Assembly: GCA_026646885.1 (NCBI GenBank)
Contig: JAPKHK010000007.1
Coordinates: 62,001-126,000 of the forward strand
Length of the DNA: 64,000 nucleotides
Reading direction: 5' to 3'
Source of the DNA: Casimicrobiaceae bacterium
GTDB lineage: Bacteria; Pseudomonadota; Gammaproteobacteria; Burkholderiales; Casimicrobiaceae
The notes beneath the pieces were generated by a model, which saw only the letters and a list, made by a program, of their open reading frames with translations, was not told the origin of the DNA and made no database searches. A program made the position numbers and the translations under genes. Every line of letters begins with the position of its first letter. The stretch's first letter is position 1. Shown here piece after piece: positions 29,697-37,671 of the stretch.

Positions 29697-30634
29697 GCCC
29701 GTTCCTCGGAAAGGCGCTCGGCGACCCGCAAAATGGCGCTTCGCGCCCGCGGGTTGGCGGCAATCTCCGCAGCGGTCGGGCGCCGCAGCTTGCCCACCAG
29801 GCGCAGATACGCCTGCGGCGGTGGTAGAGGCAAGTGGCGCAATGCGGGGTCGAGCGGAGCCCGGCCTGCGTGCTCATTGAAGAAACGCTTGACCACACGG
29901 TCCTCCAGCGAGTGAAAACTAACCACCACCAGCCGTCCGCCGGGATTGAGCGCGTTCAAAGCCGCAGGCAACACTAGCGACAGCTCCGCAAGTTCCTGAT
30001 TGATGAAAATCCGTAAAGCCTGGAAAGTGCGTGTCGCCGGATCCTGGCCGGGTTCCCTCGTGCGGACGGCTTGGGCGACGAGCGCGGCCAGCTGCCCGGT
30101 AGTGGAAATCGGGGTTCGCGCGCGAGCCGCAACAATCGCTCTTGCAATCTGTTTAGCAAACCGTTCTTCACCATATGCCGCGATCACCTCCCCGATTTCG
30201 CGCTCCTCGGCCACGGCGAGCCACTGTGCCGCCGATTGCCCGCTACCAGGGTCCATGCGCATATCGAGTGGACCCTCGGCACGAAAGCTGAACCCGCGCG
30301 CCGCTTCGTCTAGCTGCGGCGAAGAGACGCCCAAATCCAGCAGCAAGCCATCGATCTGCGGCATGGCGCATTGCGCCAGTACCGTCTTGAGTTCACTGAA
30401 TCGCCGCGCGCATAGCGCAAACCGGCGATCCGCGCTCAACGCCTCGTCGGATCGACCGGCGGCGATCGCCGCCGGATCGCGATCGAGGGCGAGGAGCCGC
30501 CCCACGGGGGACAAGCGCGCCAGGATCGCGCGGCTGTGTCCGCCACGCCCAAAGGTAGCGTCGACATAGAAGCCGTCCGGGCGCCACACGAGGGCCGAGA
30601 CGGCTTCTTCGCAGAGAACAGGTAGATGTTCCAC
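29693..30634 (-). CDS. rsmH: 16S rRNA (cytosine1402-N4)-methyltransferase RsmH
   Basis: RsmH (MraW) methylates N4 of C1402 in 16S rRNA with SAM. The 313-residue frame starts at GTG 30634 (GTGGAACATCTACC), giving [15 protein letters not shown]; the nearby ATG is out of frame. Motifs: [18 protein letters not shown] for SAM binding, [22 protein letters not shown], and [20 protein letters not shown]. It begins 6 bp after the mraZ stop. Confidence 0.97.
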   Translation of the reverse strand: MEHLPVLCEEAVSALVWRPDGFYVDATFGRGGHSRAILARLSPVGRLLALDRDPAAIAAGRSDEALSADRRFALCARRFSELKTVLAQCAMPQIDGLLLDLGVSSPQLDEAARGFSFRAEGPLDMRMDPGSGQSAAQWLAVAEEREIGEVIAAYGEERFAKQIARAIVAARARTPISTTGQLAALVAQAVRTREPGQDPATRTFQALRIFINQELAELSLVLPAALNALNPGGRLVVVSFHSLEDRVVKRFFNEHAGRAPLDPALRHLPLPPPQAYLRLVGKLRRPTAAEIAANPRARSAILRVAERLSEERA

Positions 30635-30640
30635 ATCGCG

Positions 30641-31087
30641 CTAGAGCGAAAAACCGTCCAATTCGTCCGGCATCTCTTCGCCGGGCATGGCCAGCACTGC
30701 TTCCGTCATGGCACGCCAGCGCGCATCGTCCCAGAGCTCGAAGCGATTGCCCTGGCCGACCAAGACCACCAGCCGCTCGATGCCGGCGAAACCGCGCAAG
30801 GCGGGAGGCACCAGAATGCGCCCCGCGCCATCGCATTCGACATCATCCGCATGTCCCACGAGAAGCCTCTGCAAAGCGCGACTACGCTCGTTGAAACTGG
30901 AGAGCGCCATGAGCTTTTGCTGGATTGGCTCCCAGGCCGGCAGGGGATAGAGCAACAAGCAGCGGCTGGGATCGGCGGTGACGACCAGACGCCCTTCGCA
31001 TTGCGCAAGCAGGGCTTCGCGGTGCTTGCTCGGCACTGCCAGTCGCCCCTTGCTATCCAGCGTCAGTTGGGTCACGCCTCGAAACAC
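30641..31087 (-). CDS. mraZ: Transcriptional regulator MraZ
   Basis: MraZ is the AbrB-like regulator that represses the mra promoter. The start is GTG 31087 behind AGGAGG, giving 148 residues (FRGVTQLTLDSKGRLAVPSKHR). The second half repeats the fold (CDGAGRILVPPALRGFAGIERLVVLVGQG). Both halves carry the DxxGR pattern (DSKGR and DGAGR) used in DNA contact. The frame upstream to 31312 runs through the operator and is not coding. First gene of the dcw unit. Confidence 0.96.
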   Translation of the reverse strand: MFRGVTQLTLDSKGRLAVPSKHREALLAQCEGRLVVTADPSRCLLLYPLPAWEPIQQKLMALSSFNERSRALQRLLVGHADDVECDGAGRILVPPALRGFAGIERLVVLVGQGNRFELWDDARWRAMTEAVLAMPGEEMPDELDGFSL

Positions 31088-31107
31088 CGCTCCTCCTGTC
31101 GTGGGGA

Positions 31108-31142
31108 TTCCACTATTTCCCACAAATTCCCACTGTTCTCCA
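31108..31142 (-). promoter_or_regulatory. MraZ operator: four TGGRN boxes with 10-bp periodicity
   Basis: On the minus strand TGGAG, TGGGA, TGGGA and TGGAA begin every 10 bp (plus-strand positions 31138-31142, 31128-31132, 31118-31122, 31108-31112), separated by five-base spacers. This is the direct-repeat arrangement known for MraZ binding (TGGG-N5 repeats). It lies just upstream of mraZ and overlaps the start side of the mra promoter, as expected for autorepression. Confidence 0.92.
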
Positions 31143-31170
31143 CTATAGTCAAAAAACAAGGCGGGGTCAA
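31142..31170 (-). promoter_or_regulatory. mra (dcw) sigma70-type promoter
   Basis: Minus-strand TTGACC (31165-31170) and TATAGT (31142-31147) are separated by 17 bases. Upstream, about 31171-31260 is notably A+T rich for this window and could act as an UP element. Transcription would start near 31135, inside the MraZ boxes. Confidence 0.8.
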
Positions 31171-31439
31171 CCACTTTTCTTTTACGCAACAAACACTTAG
31201 CGCAGAAACTTAACAGAAGAATAATATGCAAAATAAATAATGAGTTACGGCGGTTTGTGAAAGTAATTTCGCAGACGGGGTCTGCCAAGCAAGCGCTGCG
31301 CTTGCTCTGCAAAGGCCACAGCGTTTGTCGATCGATCGTTCGATGATGGGTGCTCGACTTCGCCCTGTATTAGCGACAATAATGCAGTTGTCATAGCTCG
31401 CGACGAACACATGGTTGCCTCGCCCGACTTCGCGCAGGC

Positions 31440-31706
31440 ACGGTGCGGCGGTCGATGCCTTGGTTCATCAGCAATCCACGGCCGAAGGCCGCTTGCTGGC
31501 GACGTGCGGAAGTATTGGCCGGGAGGCCGCCCGGAAAGCCAAAGGTAGCCGTCGTTCTCCGCCTTCCAGGTGGCGCGCCCGGAGCGCCGTCGGCCTCACC
31601 GTCCCAAGGACCGCAGCCCGTGTCGGTGAGGAAGCGCCGACAAGCGCGACCACCCGTCACGCCCGCAGGCTCATCGCAGTCGGCGCTGTCTCATTGAGCC
31701 TTTTTT
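31440..31706 (+). ncRNA. Candidate structured non-coding RNA, possibly an orphan HEARO/omega-RNA
   Basis: The segment between mraZ and nrdJ has nested strong stems. CAGCAA/TTGCTG (31469-31498) encloses CGGCC-GAA-GGCCG. TTGGC/GCCAA (31515-31542) encloses CGGG/CCCG. GGCGC/GCGCC spans 31572-31588. An 8-bp CCTCACCG/CGGTGAGG pair spans 31594-31631, and GTCGG/CCGAC overlaps its end. It finishes with a terminator hairpin and six T. This looks like a 250-300-nt RNA on the plus strand. RNase P RNA and tmRNA signatures are absent. The general look recalls the HEARO RNAs that serve as omega-RNA for IscB nucleases, but no IscB gene is present. The 5' end is uncertain; the family assignment is from memory and unproven. 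Confidence 0.6.
31668..31706 (+). terminator. Rho-independent terminator of the candidate ncRNA
   Basis: GGCTCA (31668-31673) pairs with TGAGCC (31695-31700) around an internally structured loop, followed by TTTTTT (31701-31706). The T-run is on the plus strand, so it would end plus-strand transcription and not nrdJ, which is on the minus strand. Confidence 0.75.
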
Positions 31707-31745
31707 GTTCTTTGACTTGGGCGCGGAACTCCTCTTCCGGTCGCC

Positions 31746-34592
31746 TTAGCCGCAAGCCCCCACCGCGCCACAGCTGGTGCAGAATTCGCACCCGTCCTTC
31801 TTGATCACCGTGGCGTTGCCGCATTCCTTACACGCTTTCCCCGCCAGCACGACTTGCTCAGGCTTGCGTCGCTCCGGCAACGCCAGCACGCCCATGGAGC
31901 GGATCGATTCGCCGGTGTCGGTGAGCACACCCAGCATGGCGTAACGATGCAGCACCAGTTGCGCGATATAGGCGATGGTGCTGGGGAAGTTTTGCTGCTT
32001 TTCCGCGCCGGGCACGCGCGCCATGAAGTCCCCCAGGGGTTCAGCATAGTTGAGGAGCTTCTTGAGCTTCATGCCGATCCACGCTGGATCGATGACCCGC
32101 ATGTCGAGCGAGAGCACCTTGCATAGGCCGTCGAGCGCGCGTGGGTAATCGCCGGAAACCCACATCGCATAGGGCCGCCGTGAACCGTCGGGCATCAAGA
32201 GCTCCTTGAGCCCCAGCACGAAATCGTCGCCGGTGGTCGGATTGACCACATCGACGGTCCAGGACATGGTGCCATCGGTGCCAGTCTTGGGCTCGGTCTT
32301 GCAAAAAAGTGCATCCATCACCGGTGTCGGTCCGGTGTCGTCGGCCAAGGCACCCAGTTCGTCGCAGCGCCACCGCACCAGCCGCGCCAGCCCCGCCACC
32401 AGACTGGGTACGCGCACCGGATCGCCGGTCGGCGGCATGGGCATGTCGAAAGCGTCGTCGCCACGCACTTTGGCCAGAGCATCGAGCTTGTACTTCAACC
32501 AAGCGGTGTCACGAGTACGCATGTCCATCGAAAGCGTTTTGGCGATTGCGCCCAAGCCTCGCGGCTGCTCGTTGCCATTGACCCAGACTTCGAAAGGATG
32601 GGCCTTGCCGTTTTGCACTTGGCTCACGAACACGGCAAACGAACCCAGCGGGTGTTCGACCATTTCCGACACCCAGCCCACGCTGCCGCGCGGCAGCGGT
32701 GGACGGCTGGGCCAGCGAAGGCTGCCCAGCACCGGCTGCGGCGCGTTTTCGATGGCAATGCGCTTGTCGGGCGCGGCCCACTGCAAGTCGTTGGGCTGCT
32801 CGAGTTCCTTCTTCTTGCCTTTTTCCTCGGCCACCAGCACGGCCCCGGTCACCTCATTGGGACGATAAGTGGTGATGCCTTTCAGGCCGCGATGCCAGGC
32901 ATTGAAGTAAAGGTCCTTGAAATTCTCGAAGGGGTAATCTTCCGGCACGTTGACCGTCTTGGATATGGCGGTGTCGATGAAGGGAGCGACCGCGGCGACC
33001 ATTTCCAGATGGTCGTTGGCGCTCATTTCCAGCGCGGTCACGAAATACGGCGGCAGCTCGTCGACATTGCCGCCTTGCGCGCGGTAGAGGCGATAGGCAT
33101 GGTCTTCGACACGGTATTCCCGGATCTTGCCGTCGGCTTCGCGCTTCCTGCGGGTGTAATACCAAGAGAACGGCGGCTCGATCCCGTTGGCGGCATTGTC
33201 GGCGAAGGCGAGCGAAATGGTGCCAGTGGGTGCGATCGACAAGAGATGGCTGTTGCGAAGGCCGTGTTCGCGGATAGCCGCCTTGATGTGCTCGGGCAAA
33301 CGGCTCGCGAAATTCTTGCCGCCAAGATAGCGCTCGGCATCGAACATCGGAAAGGCGCCCTTTTCCTTGGCCAGCTCCACACTTTCCAGGTACGCGGCAT
33401 CGCGCATCGATTGCGCTATTTTCGCCGCCATGACCCTTCCCTCAGGAGAATCGTAGGCGAGGCACAACATCGGCAGGGCGTCGCCCAGGCCCGTGAACCC
33501 CAGGCCCACGCGACGCTTGGCCATGGCTTCACGGCGCTGCTCTTCCAGCGGCCAAACGGTGACGTCGAGCACGTTGTCGAGCATGCGGATGGCGTTGGCC
33601 ACCACTGGCTCGAAGCGCTCAAACGCAAAGCGGGCGTTTTCCGTGAAGGGATACTCGACAAAGCCGGCGAGATTGATCGAGCCCAAGTCGCAGCAGCCGT
33701 AATCAGGCAAGGGCTGCTCGCCGCAGGGGTTGGTGGCCTCTATGGTCTCGCAGTAGGAAAGGTTGTTGTCGAGGTTGATGCGGTCGAGGAAAAGTACCCC
33801 GGGTTCGGCATGGTTGTATGTTGACTCCATGATTTGAGTCCAAATTTCCGCGGCCTTGAGCTTGCGATAAACCCAAAGGCCGTCCTCGCGCTGGTACGCG
33901 TCGGGAAAGGCCGGACCGGGCGGAACTTCATGCACCAGTTCCCAATCGCCGCCGCTTTCCACGGCCTGCATGAAACCATCGGTGACGCCCACCGACATGT
34001 TGAAATTCTTGAGCGAGCCATCGCGCTTGGCGTGAATGAACTCGATCACGTCAGGATGCGCGACCGAGAGCACGCCCATTTGCGCTCCACGACGGCTACC
34101 AGCCGATTCCACAGTGCTGCAGCTTTGGTCGAAAACACGCATGTAGGAGACCGGCCCCGAAGCCGAAGAGTCCGTGCCTTTGACGTGCGCGCCGTGCGGC
34201 CGGATTTGCGAAAAGTCGTAGCCCACGCCGCCGCCGCGGCGCATGGTTTCCGCCGCCTGCTGCAAAGCGACGTAGATGCCGGGTTTCGGGCCGTCGAAGC
34301 CGCTGACCGAATCGGCCACGGGTTGCACGAAACAATTGATCAGGGTTGCCTGCAAGTCGGTGCCGGCGGCGGAATTGATGCGCCCGCCCGGAATGAAGCC
34401 CGCTTTCAGGGTTTCGAAAAAAACTTCAGTCCAGCGCGCCTGGTCGGTTTCAACTTCCGCGAGGGCGCGGGCGATGCGCGCCCGGATGTCGTCGGCACTG
34501 CGTTCACTGCCTTTGGCGTATTTCTCGAGCAGGACGTCTTGAGTGACCTCCTGCGGCGGGAGCATGGTCATCAAAGCGTCGTTCAACTTCAT
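31746..34592 (-). CDS. nrdJ: Vitamin B12-dependent (class II) ribonucleotide reductase
   Basis: NrdJ reduces ribonucleotides to deoxyribonucleotides with adenosylcobalamin and needs neither oxygen nor a radical-storing small subunit. ATG 34592 with GAGGAGGG upstream gives 948 residues; the frame to 34739 runs through the leader and promoter. Motifs: the first redox cysteine in [28 protein letters not shown], the active-site cysteine in [14 protein letters not shown], and [17 protein letters not shown]. The C-terminus carries CxxC pairs ([21 protein letters not shown]) used for re-reduction. Upstream are paired NrdR boxes and a structured leader. Confidence 0.95.
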   Translation of the reverse strand: MKLNDALMTMLPPQEVTQDVLLEKYAKGSERSADDIRARIARALAEVETDQARWTEVFFETLKAGFIPGGRINSAAGTDLQATLINCFVQPVADSVSGFDGPKPGIYVALQQAAETMRRGGGVGYDFSQIRPHGAHVKGTDSSASGPVSYMRVFDQSCSTVESAGSRRGAQMGVLSVAHPDVIEFIHAKRDGSLKNFNMSVGVTDGFMQAVESGGDWELVHEVPPGPAFPDAYQREDGLWVYRKLKAAEIWTQIMESTYNHAEPGVLFLDRINLDNNLSYCETIEATNPCGEQPLPDYGCCDLGSINLAGFVEYPFTENARFAFERFEPVVANAIRMLDNVLDVTVWPLEEQRREAMAKRRVGLGFTGLGDALPMLCLAYDSPEGRVMAAKIAQSMRDAAYLESVELAKEKGAFPMFDAERYLGGKNFASRLPEHIKAAIREHGLRNSHLLSIAPTGTISLAFADNAANGIEPPFSWYYTRRKREADGKIREYRVEDHAYRLYRAQGGNVDELPPYFVTALEMSANDHLEMVAAVAPFIDTAISKTVNVPEDYPFENFKDLYFNAWHRGLKGITTYRPNEVTGAVLVAEEKGKKKELEQPNDLQWAAPDKRIAIENAPQPVLGSLRWPSRPPLPRGSVGWVSEMVEHPLGSFAVFVSQVQNGKAHPFEVWVNGNEQPRGLGAIAKTLSMDMRTRDTAWLKYKLDALAKVRGDDAFDMPMPPTGDPVRVPSLVAGLARLVRWRCDELGALADDTGPTPVMDALFCKTEPKTGTDGTMSWTVDVVNPTTGDDFVLGLKELLMPDGSRRPYAMWVSGDYPRALDGLCKVLSLDMRVIDPAWIGMKLKKLLNYAEPLGDFMARVPGAEKQQNFPSTIAYIAQLVLHRYAMLGVLTDTGESIRSMGVLALPERRKPEQVVLAGKACKECGNATVIKKDGCEFCTSCGAVGACG

Positions 34593-34718
34593 GGGGCTAG
34601 CCCTCCTCGTCGTCTTTTTGTGGGCCCGGTTGGCCGGGGTGTCGCTCGCGCCGGGTGGGGAATTCCGACGTCGGTCTCCTGCCCGCTGCGCTCGCCATTG
34701 GCGAGAGTCGCATTCGGA
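34593..34718 (-). promoter_or_regulatory. Structured 5' leader of nrdJ, possible cis-regulatory RNA
   Basis: The predicted transcript start leaves about 125 nt before the ATG. It contains hairpins CTCGCC-AAT-GGCGAG (34691-34705), CCGACGTCGG (34665-34674) and CCCGG-CCAA-CCGGG (34625-34638), and a self-complementary GGGCTAGCCC (34594-34603) next to the Shine-Dalgarno. GGCAGGAGACC (minus strand, 34673-34683) resembles part of the B12-box of cobalamin riboswitches, but the other conserved blocks of that riboswitch are not recognised. A distinct nrdJ leader motif is an alternative. Confidence 0.45.
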
Positions 34719-34724
34719 GGCGCT

Positions 34725-34754
34725 AGTGTAGACCCACAATATCTAGGGTGGCAA
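34725..34754 (-). promoter_or_regulatory. Candidate nrdJ promoter
   Basis: Minus-strand TTGCCA (34749-34754) and TACACT (34725-34730) are 18 bp apart. The proximal NrdR box sits in the spacer, where a bound repressor would block RNA polymerase. Confidence 0.55.
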
Positions 34755-34781
34755 CCCTTTTGCAACCACGACTTATTGGGT
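34734..34781. promoter_or_regulatory. Paired NrdR boxes upstream of nrdJ
   Basis: Plus-strand CCACAATATCTAGGGT (34734-34749) matches the NrdR box consensus ACACWATATATWGTGT at 13 of 16 positions when read on the minus strand. A second, weaker box CCACGACTTATTGGGT (34766-34781, 11 of 16) lies exactly 32 bp further, i.e. three helical turns, with a 16-bp spacer. That tandem spacing is the known arrangement for NrdR, the ATP/dATP-sensing repressor of ribonucleotide reductase genes. nrdR itself is not in the window. Confidence 0.75.
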
Positions 34782-35051
34782 GCGCCGCAGCAAGAATCCT
34801 GCCAGTGTCATGCCGACAGCATAGGCCGTCGCCCTCCTACCTCCCGAGCACGCTTCAGAGCCATCGGCGCCCCCGCGGAACTCTCAACCGACCATCCTGC
34901 GCGGCGGTCCTAGGGTGAAATCATGCCGGCCTGATACAATCCGCGGACCATGAGTGCCCCATATTCCGCGCGGCCTCGGCGAATGAGCGTGATCGAGCAC
35001 ACCTTCCTCCGCGCGCGCAATACCGATTAACCGCGACCAAGGGCTTTTTCA
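34782..35051. other. Intergenic region upstream of the glycosyltransferase operon
   Basis: No convincing gene. A TACAAT hexamer at 34935-34940 on the plus strand could be a -10 box for the operon starting at 35052, but no good -35 is seen. A 26-codon frame at 34950-35030 has no ribosome-binding site and is not called. Confidence 0.4.
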
Positions 35052-36176
35052 TTGAACATCGCCATCGTTCACGAATGGCTGGACACCTGGGCGGGCTCGG
35101 AGCAAGTGCTGGCCGAAATGCTCAAGGCTTTCCCGGACGCCACCCTGTTCGCGCTGGTGGACTTCCTGCCCGATGTACACCGCGACAAGCTCGGCGGGCG
35201 TCGCGCGCAAACGAGCTTCCTGCAGCGTCTGCCGCTGGCGCACCGGCGCTTTCGCAACTATCTGCCGCTGATGCCGCTGGCCGTGGAGCAATTCGACTTG
35301 CGCGGTTTCGACGTCGTCATATCCAATTCGCATGCCGTCGCCAAGGGTATATTGACCGCACCCCAGCAGCTACATCTTTGCTACTGCTATTCGCCGCCGC
35401 GTTACGCATGGGATTTGCGCGAGACTTATCTTGGACGTGGCAATTGGATCAAGCGCTATTTGCTGCATCGGTTTCGCCTTTGGGACGTGGCCGCGGGTCA
35501 ACGTCCCGACGTTTTCCTGGCGATCTCGAACTATGTCGCTCGCCGCATCGCCAAGTGCTACCGACGGGATGCGGCGGTGCTCTATCCCCCATGCGCCACC
35601 GAATGGTTCACGCCCGGCGCGGCCGCGCGTGACACGCACTATTTTTCACACTCCCGCTTCGTACCTTACAAGCGCATCGAGGTACTGATCGAGGCCTTCC
35701 GCCAGCTCCCCGAGCGCGAACTGCGACTTGCTGGGGAAGGGCCGGAGCGCCGCCGCCTGCAAGCGCTCGCACCGCCCAATGTGCGCTTCCTGGGCCGTAT
35801 CGACGATCAGGCCCTGCGCGAGGAGTTGCGCACCGCGCGTGCCTTTCTCTTCGCCGCCGAGGAAGACTTCGGTTTGGCACCGCTCGAGGCCCAGGCCTGT
35901 GGCACACCGGTCATCGCGTTCGCCGGCGGCGGCGTGGTAGAAACCTTGGGGGGCGCCGCCGGCTGCAATTTCTTCCATGCCCAGGAGCCTGGATCGGTGC
36001 GGGAGGCAATCGATCGGTTCGAAGCCTCGGGACCGCCGCCTGACGCCGAACGATGCCGCTCCAACATCCTGCGGTTTTCACGCCAGGCATTCCGAGAGCA
36101 ATTGCGCCGAGCCGTGGACACGGCCTGGACCGAACATCGCACCCGGCAAGCAGCTCCCACGGAGAGCGGCCGGTGA
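35052..36176 (+). CDS. Glycosyltransferase family 4
   Basis: A 374-residue GT-B enzyme. Translation probably starts at TTG 35052, because MNIAIVHEWLDTWAGSEQVL is exactly the N-terminus usual for this family and no ATG fits. The C-terminal nucleotide-sugar domain shows HSRFVPYKRIEVLIEAFRQLP, LAGEGPERRRL and the EX7E motif in EEDFGLAPLEAQACGTPVIAF. It likely transfers a sugar onto a lipid-linked intermediate at the cytoplasmic membrane. First gene of a plus-strand run; its stop overlaps the next start (GTGA). Confidence 0.9.
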   Translation: MNIAIVHEWLDTWAGSEQVLAEMLKAFPDATLFALVDFLPDVHRDKLGGRRAQTSFLQRLPLAHRRFRNYLPLMPLAVEQFDLRGFDVVISNSHAVAKGILTAPQQLHLCYCYSPPRYAWDLRETYLGRGNWIKRYLLHRFRLWDVAAGQRPDVFLAISNYVARRIAKCYRRDAAVLYPPCATEWFTPGAAARDTHYFSHSRFVPYKRIEVLIEAFRQLPERELRLAGEGPERRRLQALAPPNVRFLGRIDDQALREELRTARAFLFAAEEDFGLAPLEAQACGTPVIAFAGGGVVETLGGAAGCNFFHAQEPGSVREAIDRFEASGPPPDAERCRSNILRFSRQAFREQLRRAVDTAWTEHRTRQAAPTESGR

Positions 36177-37567
36177 ACCGCTCGCTGCTCAAACCCCATG
36201 CCGGGCTGCTCGAAGGCTTGATGCACGTCGTCGATCCGTTCTGCGTGCTGCTCGCCGGCTTGTGCGCACATTACTTCCATTTCCTTGATTTCGATCTGCC
36301 GGCGCGCTATGTCTGGGCCCTCGCCGCAATCACCGCGCTCTGTGTGCTGCTATTCCCGCGCTTCGACCTATACCGGGCGCGGCGCGGTGAAAGCTTCGCG
36401 ATCGAACTGCGTGATCTGGCACGGGCCTGGATGATCATGGGCCTGATCGTCACCGTTATCCTCTTCGTCACGCAAATGGCCATCCAGTTCTCCCGCCTCT
36501 GGGTCGGCTATATGATTTTGCTCGGCTTCGGGCTCCAAGTTGGCGTGCGCGGCCTTCTACGGCTTGGCTTGCGCCTCGCCCGGCGCCGAGGCTATAACTT
36601 ACGTCATGTCGTCATTGCGGGTGCCGGACGGCTCGGAGCGGATCTCGCCGAGCAGGTCCAGAAGCAGCCAAGCGCCGGCTTTCACATCATCGCTTTTTAT
36701 GACGATGACCCGGGACTCAGCGAAGTGACGGTGGCCGGGAAGCCCGTACTGGGCAATCTCGACCGCCTGATCGCCGATCTCGACAAGCATGCGCCCGACC
36801 AAGTTTGGGTCACCCTGCCTTTGCGCGCCGAAGAGCGAATACGCTGGCTCGTGGACGCCTTGCGCGAGCACTCTGTACAAGTTTCCTTTGTCCCCGACAT
36901 CTACGGTTTCCATCTCCTGCATCACTCGGTCACCGAAGTGGCGGGCATCCCTTTTCTCAATCTCACACAGTCTCCATTCCAAGGATGGCAGCGCGCACTC
37001 AAACGGGCCGAGGATCTCCTGATCGCCATTCCCACCATCGTGCTGCTTGCGCCGCTACTGGCTACGATTGCGATCGGGGTCAAGCTATCTTCGCCCGGCC
37101 CGGTCTTTTTCCGCCAGCAGCGGGTCACCTGGAACGGCACGCGGTTCACTATGCTCAAGTTCCGGACCATGCCCATCGATGCCGAGGCTACGTCAGGGCC
37201 AGTCTGGACCACGCCGAGCGATCAGCGGGCCACGCCGCTAGGCGCTTGGTTGCGCCGCGCCAGCCTCGACGAGCTGCCGCAGCTGCTCAACGTCATCGCC
37301 GGAGAGATGTCCCTCGTCGGCCCAAGGCCGGAGCGTCCCGAGTTCGTTGCCAGTTTTCGCCGAGAAATCCCTGGCTATATGCAGAAACATCTGGTCAAGG
37401 CAGGGATCACCGGCTGGGCGCAGGTCAATGACCTGCGAGGTCACTCCGATCTGCGGAAACGGATACAATACGACCTCTACTACATCGACAATTGGTCGGT
37501 GTGGTTTGATATGCGCATTCTCGCGCTGACGTTGCTGAGCGTCTGGCGTAGCCGCAACGCCTACTGA
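36173..37567 (+). CDS. Undecaprenyl-phosphate sugar-1-phosphate transferase (WcaJ/EpsB-like)
   Basis: It starts polysaccharide repeat synthesis by moving hexose-1-phosphate from a UDP-sugar to undecaprenyl phosphate. GTG 36173 overlaps the preceding stop and gives 464 residues; the frame to 36053 is rejected. Four N-terminal membrane helices are followed by a CoA-binding-like Rossmann region (RHVVIAGAGRLGADLAEQV), then a fifth hydrophobic segment and the catalytic domain. The catalytic domain contains FFRQQRVTWNGTRFTMLKFRTM, LRRASLDELPQLLNVIAGEMSLVGPRPE and GITGWAQVNDLRG. Glucose or galactose as donor cannot be told. Confidence 0.92.
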   Translation: MNRSLLKPHAGLLEGLMHVVDPFCVLLAGLCAHYFHFLDFDLPARYVWALAAITALCVLLFPRFDLYRARRGESFAIELRDLARAWMIMGLIVTVILFVTQMAIQFSRLWVGYMILLGFGLQVGVRGLLRLGLRLARRRGYNLRHVVIAGAGRLGADLAEQVQKQPSAGFHIIAFYDDDPGLSEVTVAGKPVLGNLDRLIADLDKHAPDQVWVTLPLRAEERIRWLVDALREHSVQVSFVPDIYGFHLLHHSVTEVAGIPFLNLTQSPFQGWQRALKRAEDLLIAIPTIVLLAPLLATIAIGVKLSSPGPVFFRQQRVTWNGTRFTMLKFRTMPIDAEATSGPVWTTPSDQRATPLGAWLRRASLDELPQLLNVIAGEMSLVGPRPERPEFVASFRREIPGYMQKHLVKAGITGWAQVNDLRGHSDLRKRIQYDLYYIDNWSVWFDMRILALTLLSVWRSRNAY

Positions 37568-37671
37568 ATCGACCTCCATTGGACGATGCGCCACTGGCGA
37601 GCGTGGGCTTTGCCCTTACCGGCGAACGGAGACGAATCAGCAACCGCCGATTTCAACACAGCTTTCACTCG

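Noticed and set aside
31391..31745. RNase P RNA or tmRNA
   Set aside because: RNase P RNA is expected near mraZ in some betaproteobacteria, but the GAGGAAAGTCC core is absent on both strands; no tmRNA tRNA-like ends are present.
31415..31804. Plus- and minus-strand open frames of 80-130 codons between mraZ and nrdJ
   Set aside because: No ribosome sites, low-complexity composition, and the DNA is dominated by RNA-like stems; treated as a non-coding RNA.
34950..35030. 26-codon frame upstream of the GT4 gene
   Set aside because: No ribosome-binding site and no leader-peptide character such as a run of regulatory codons.
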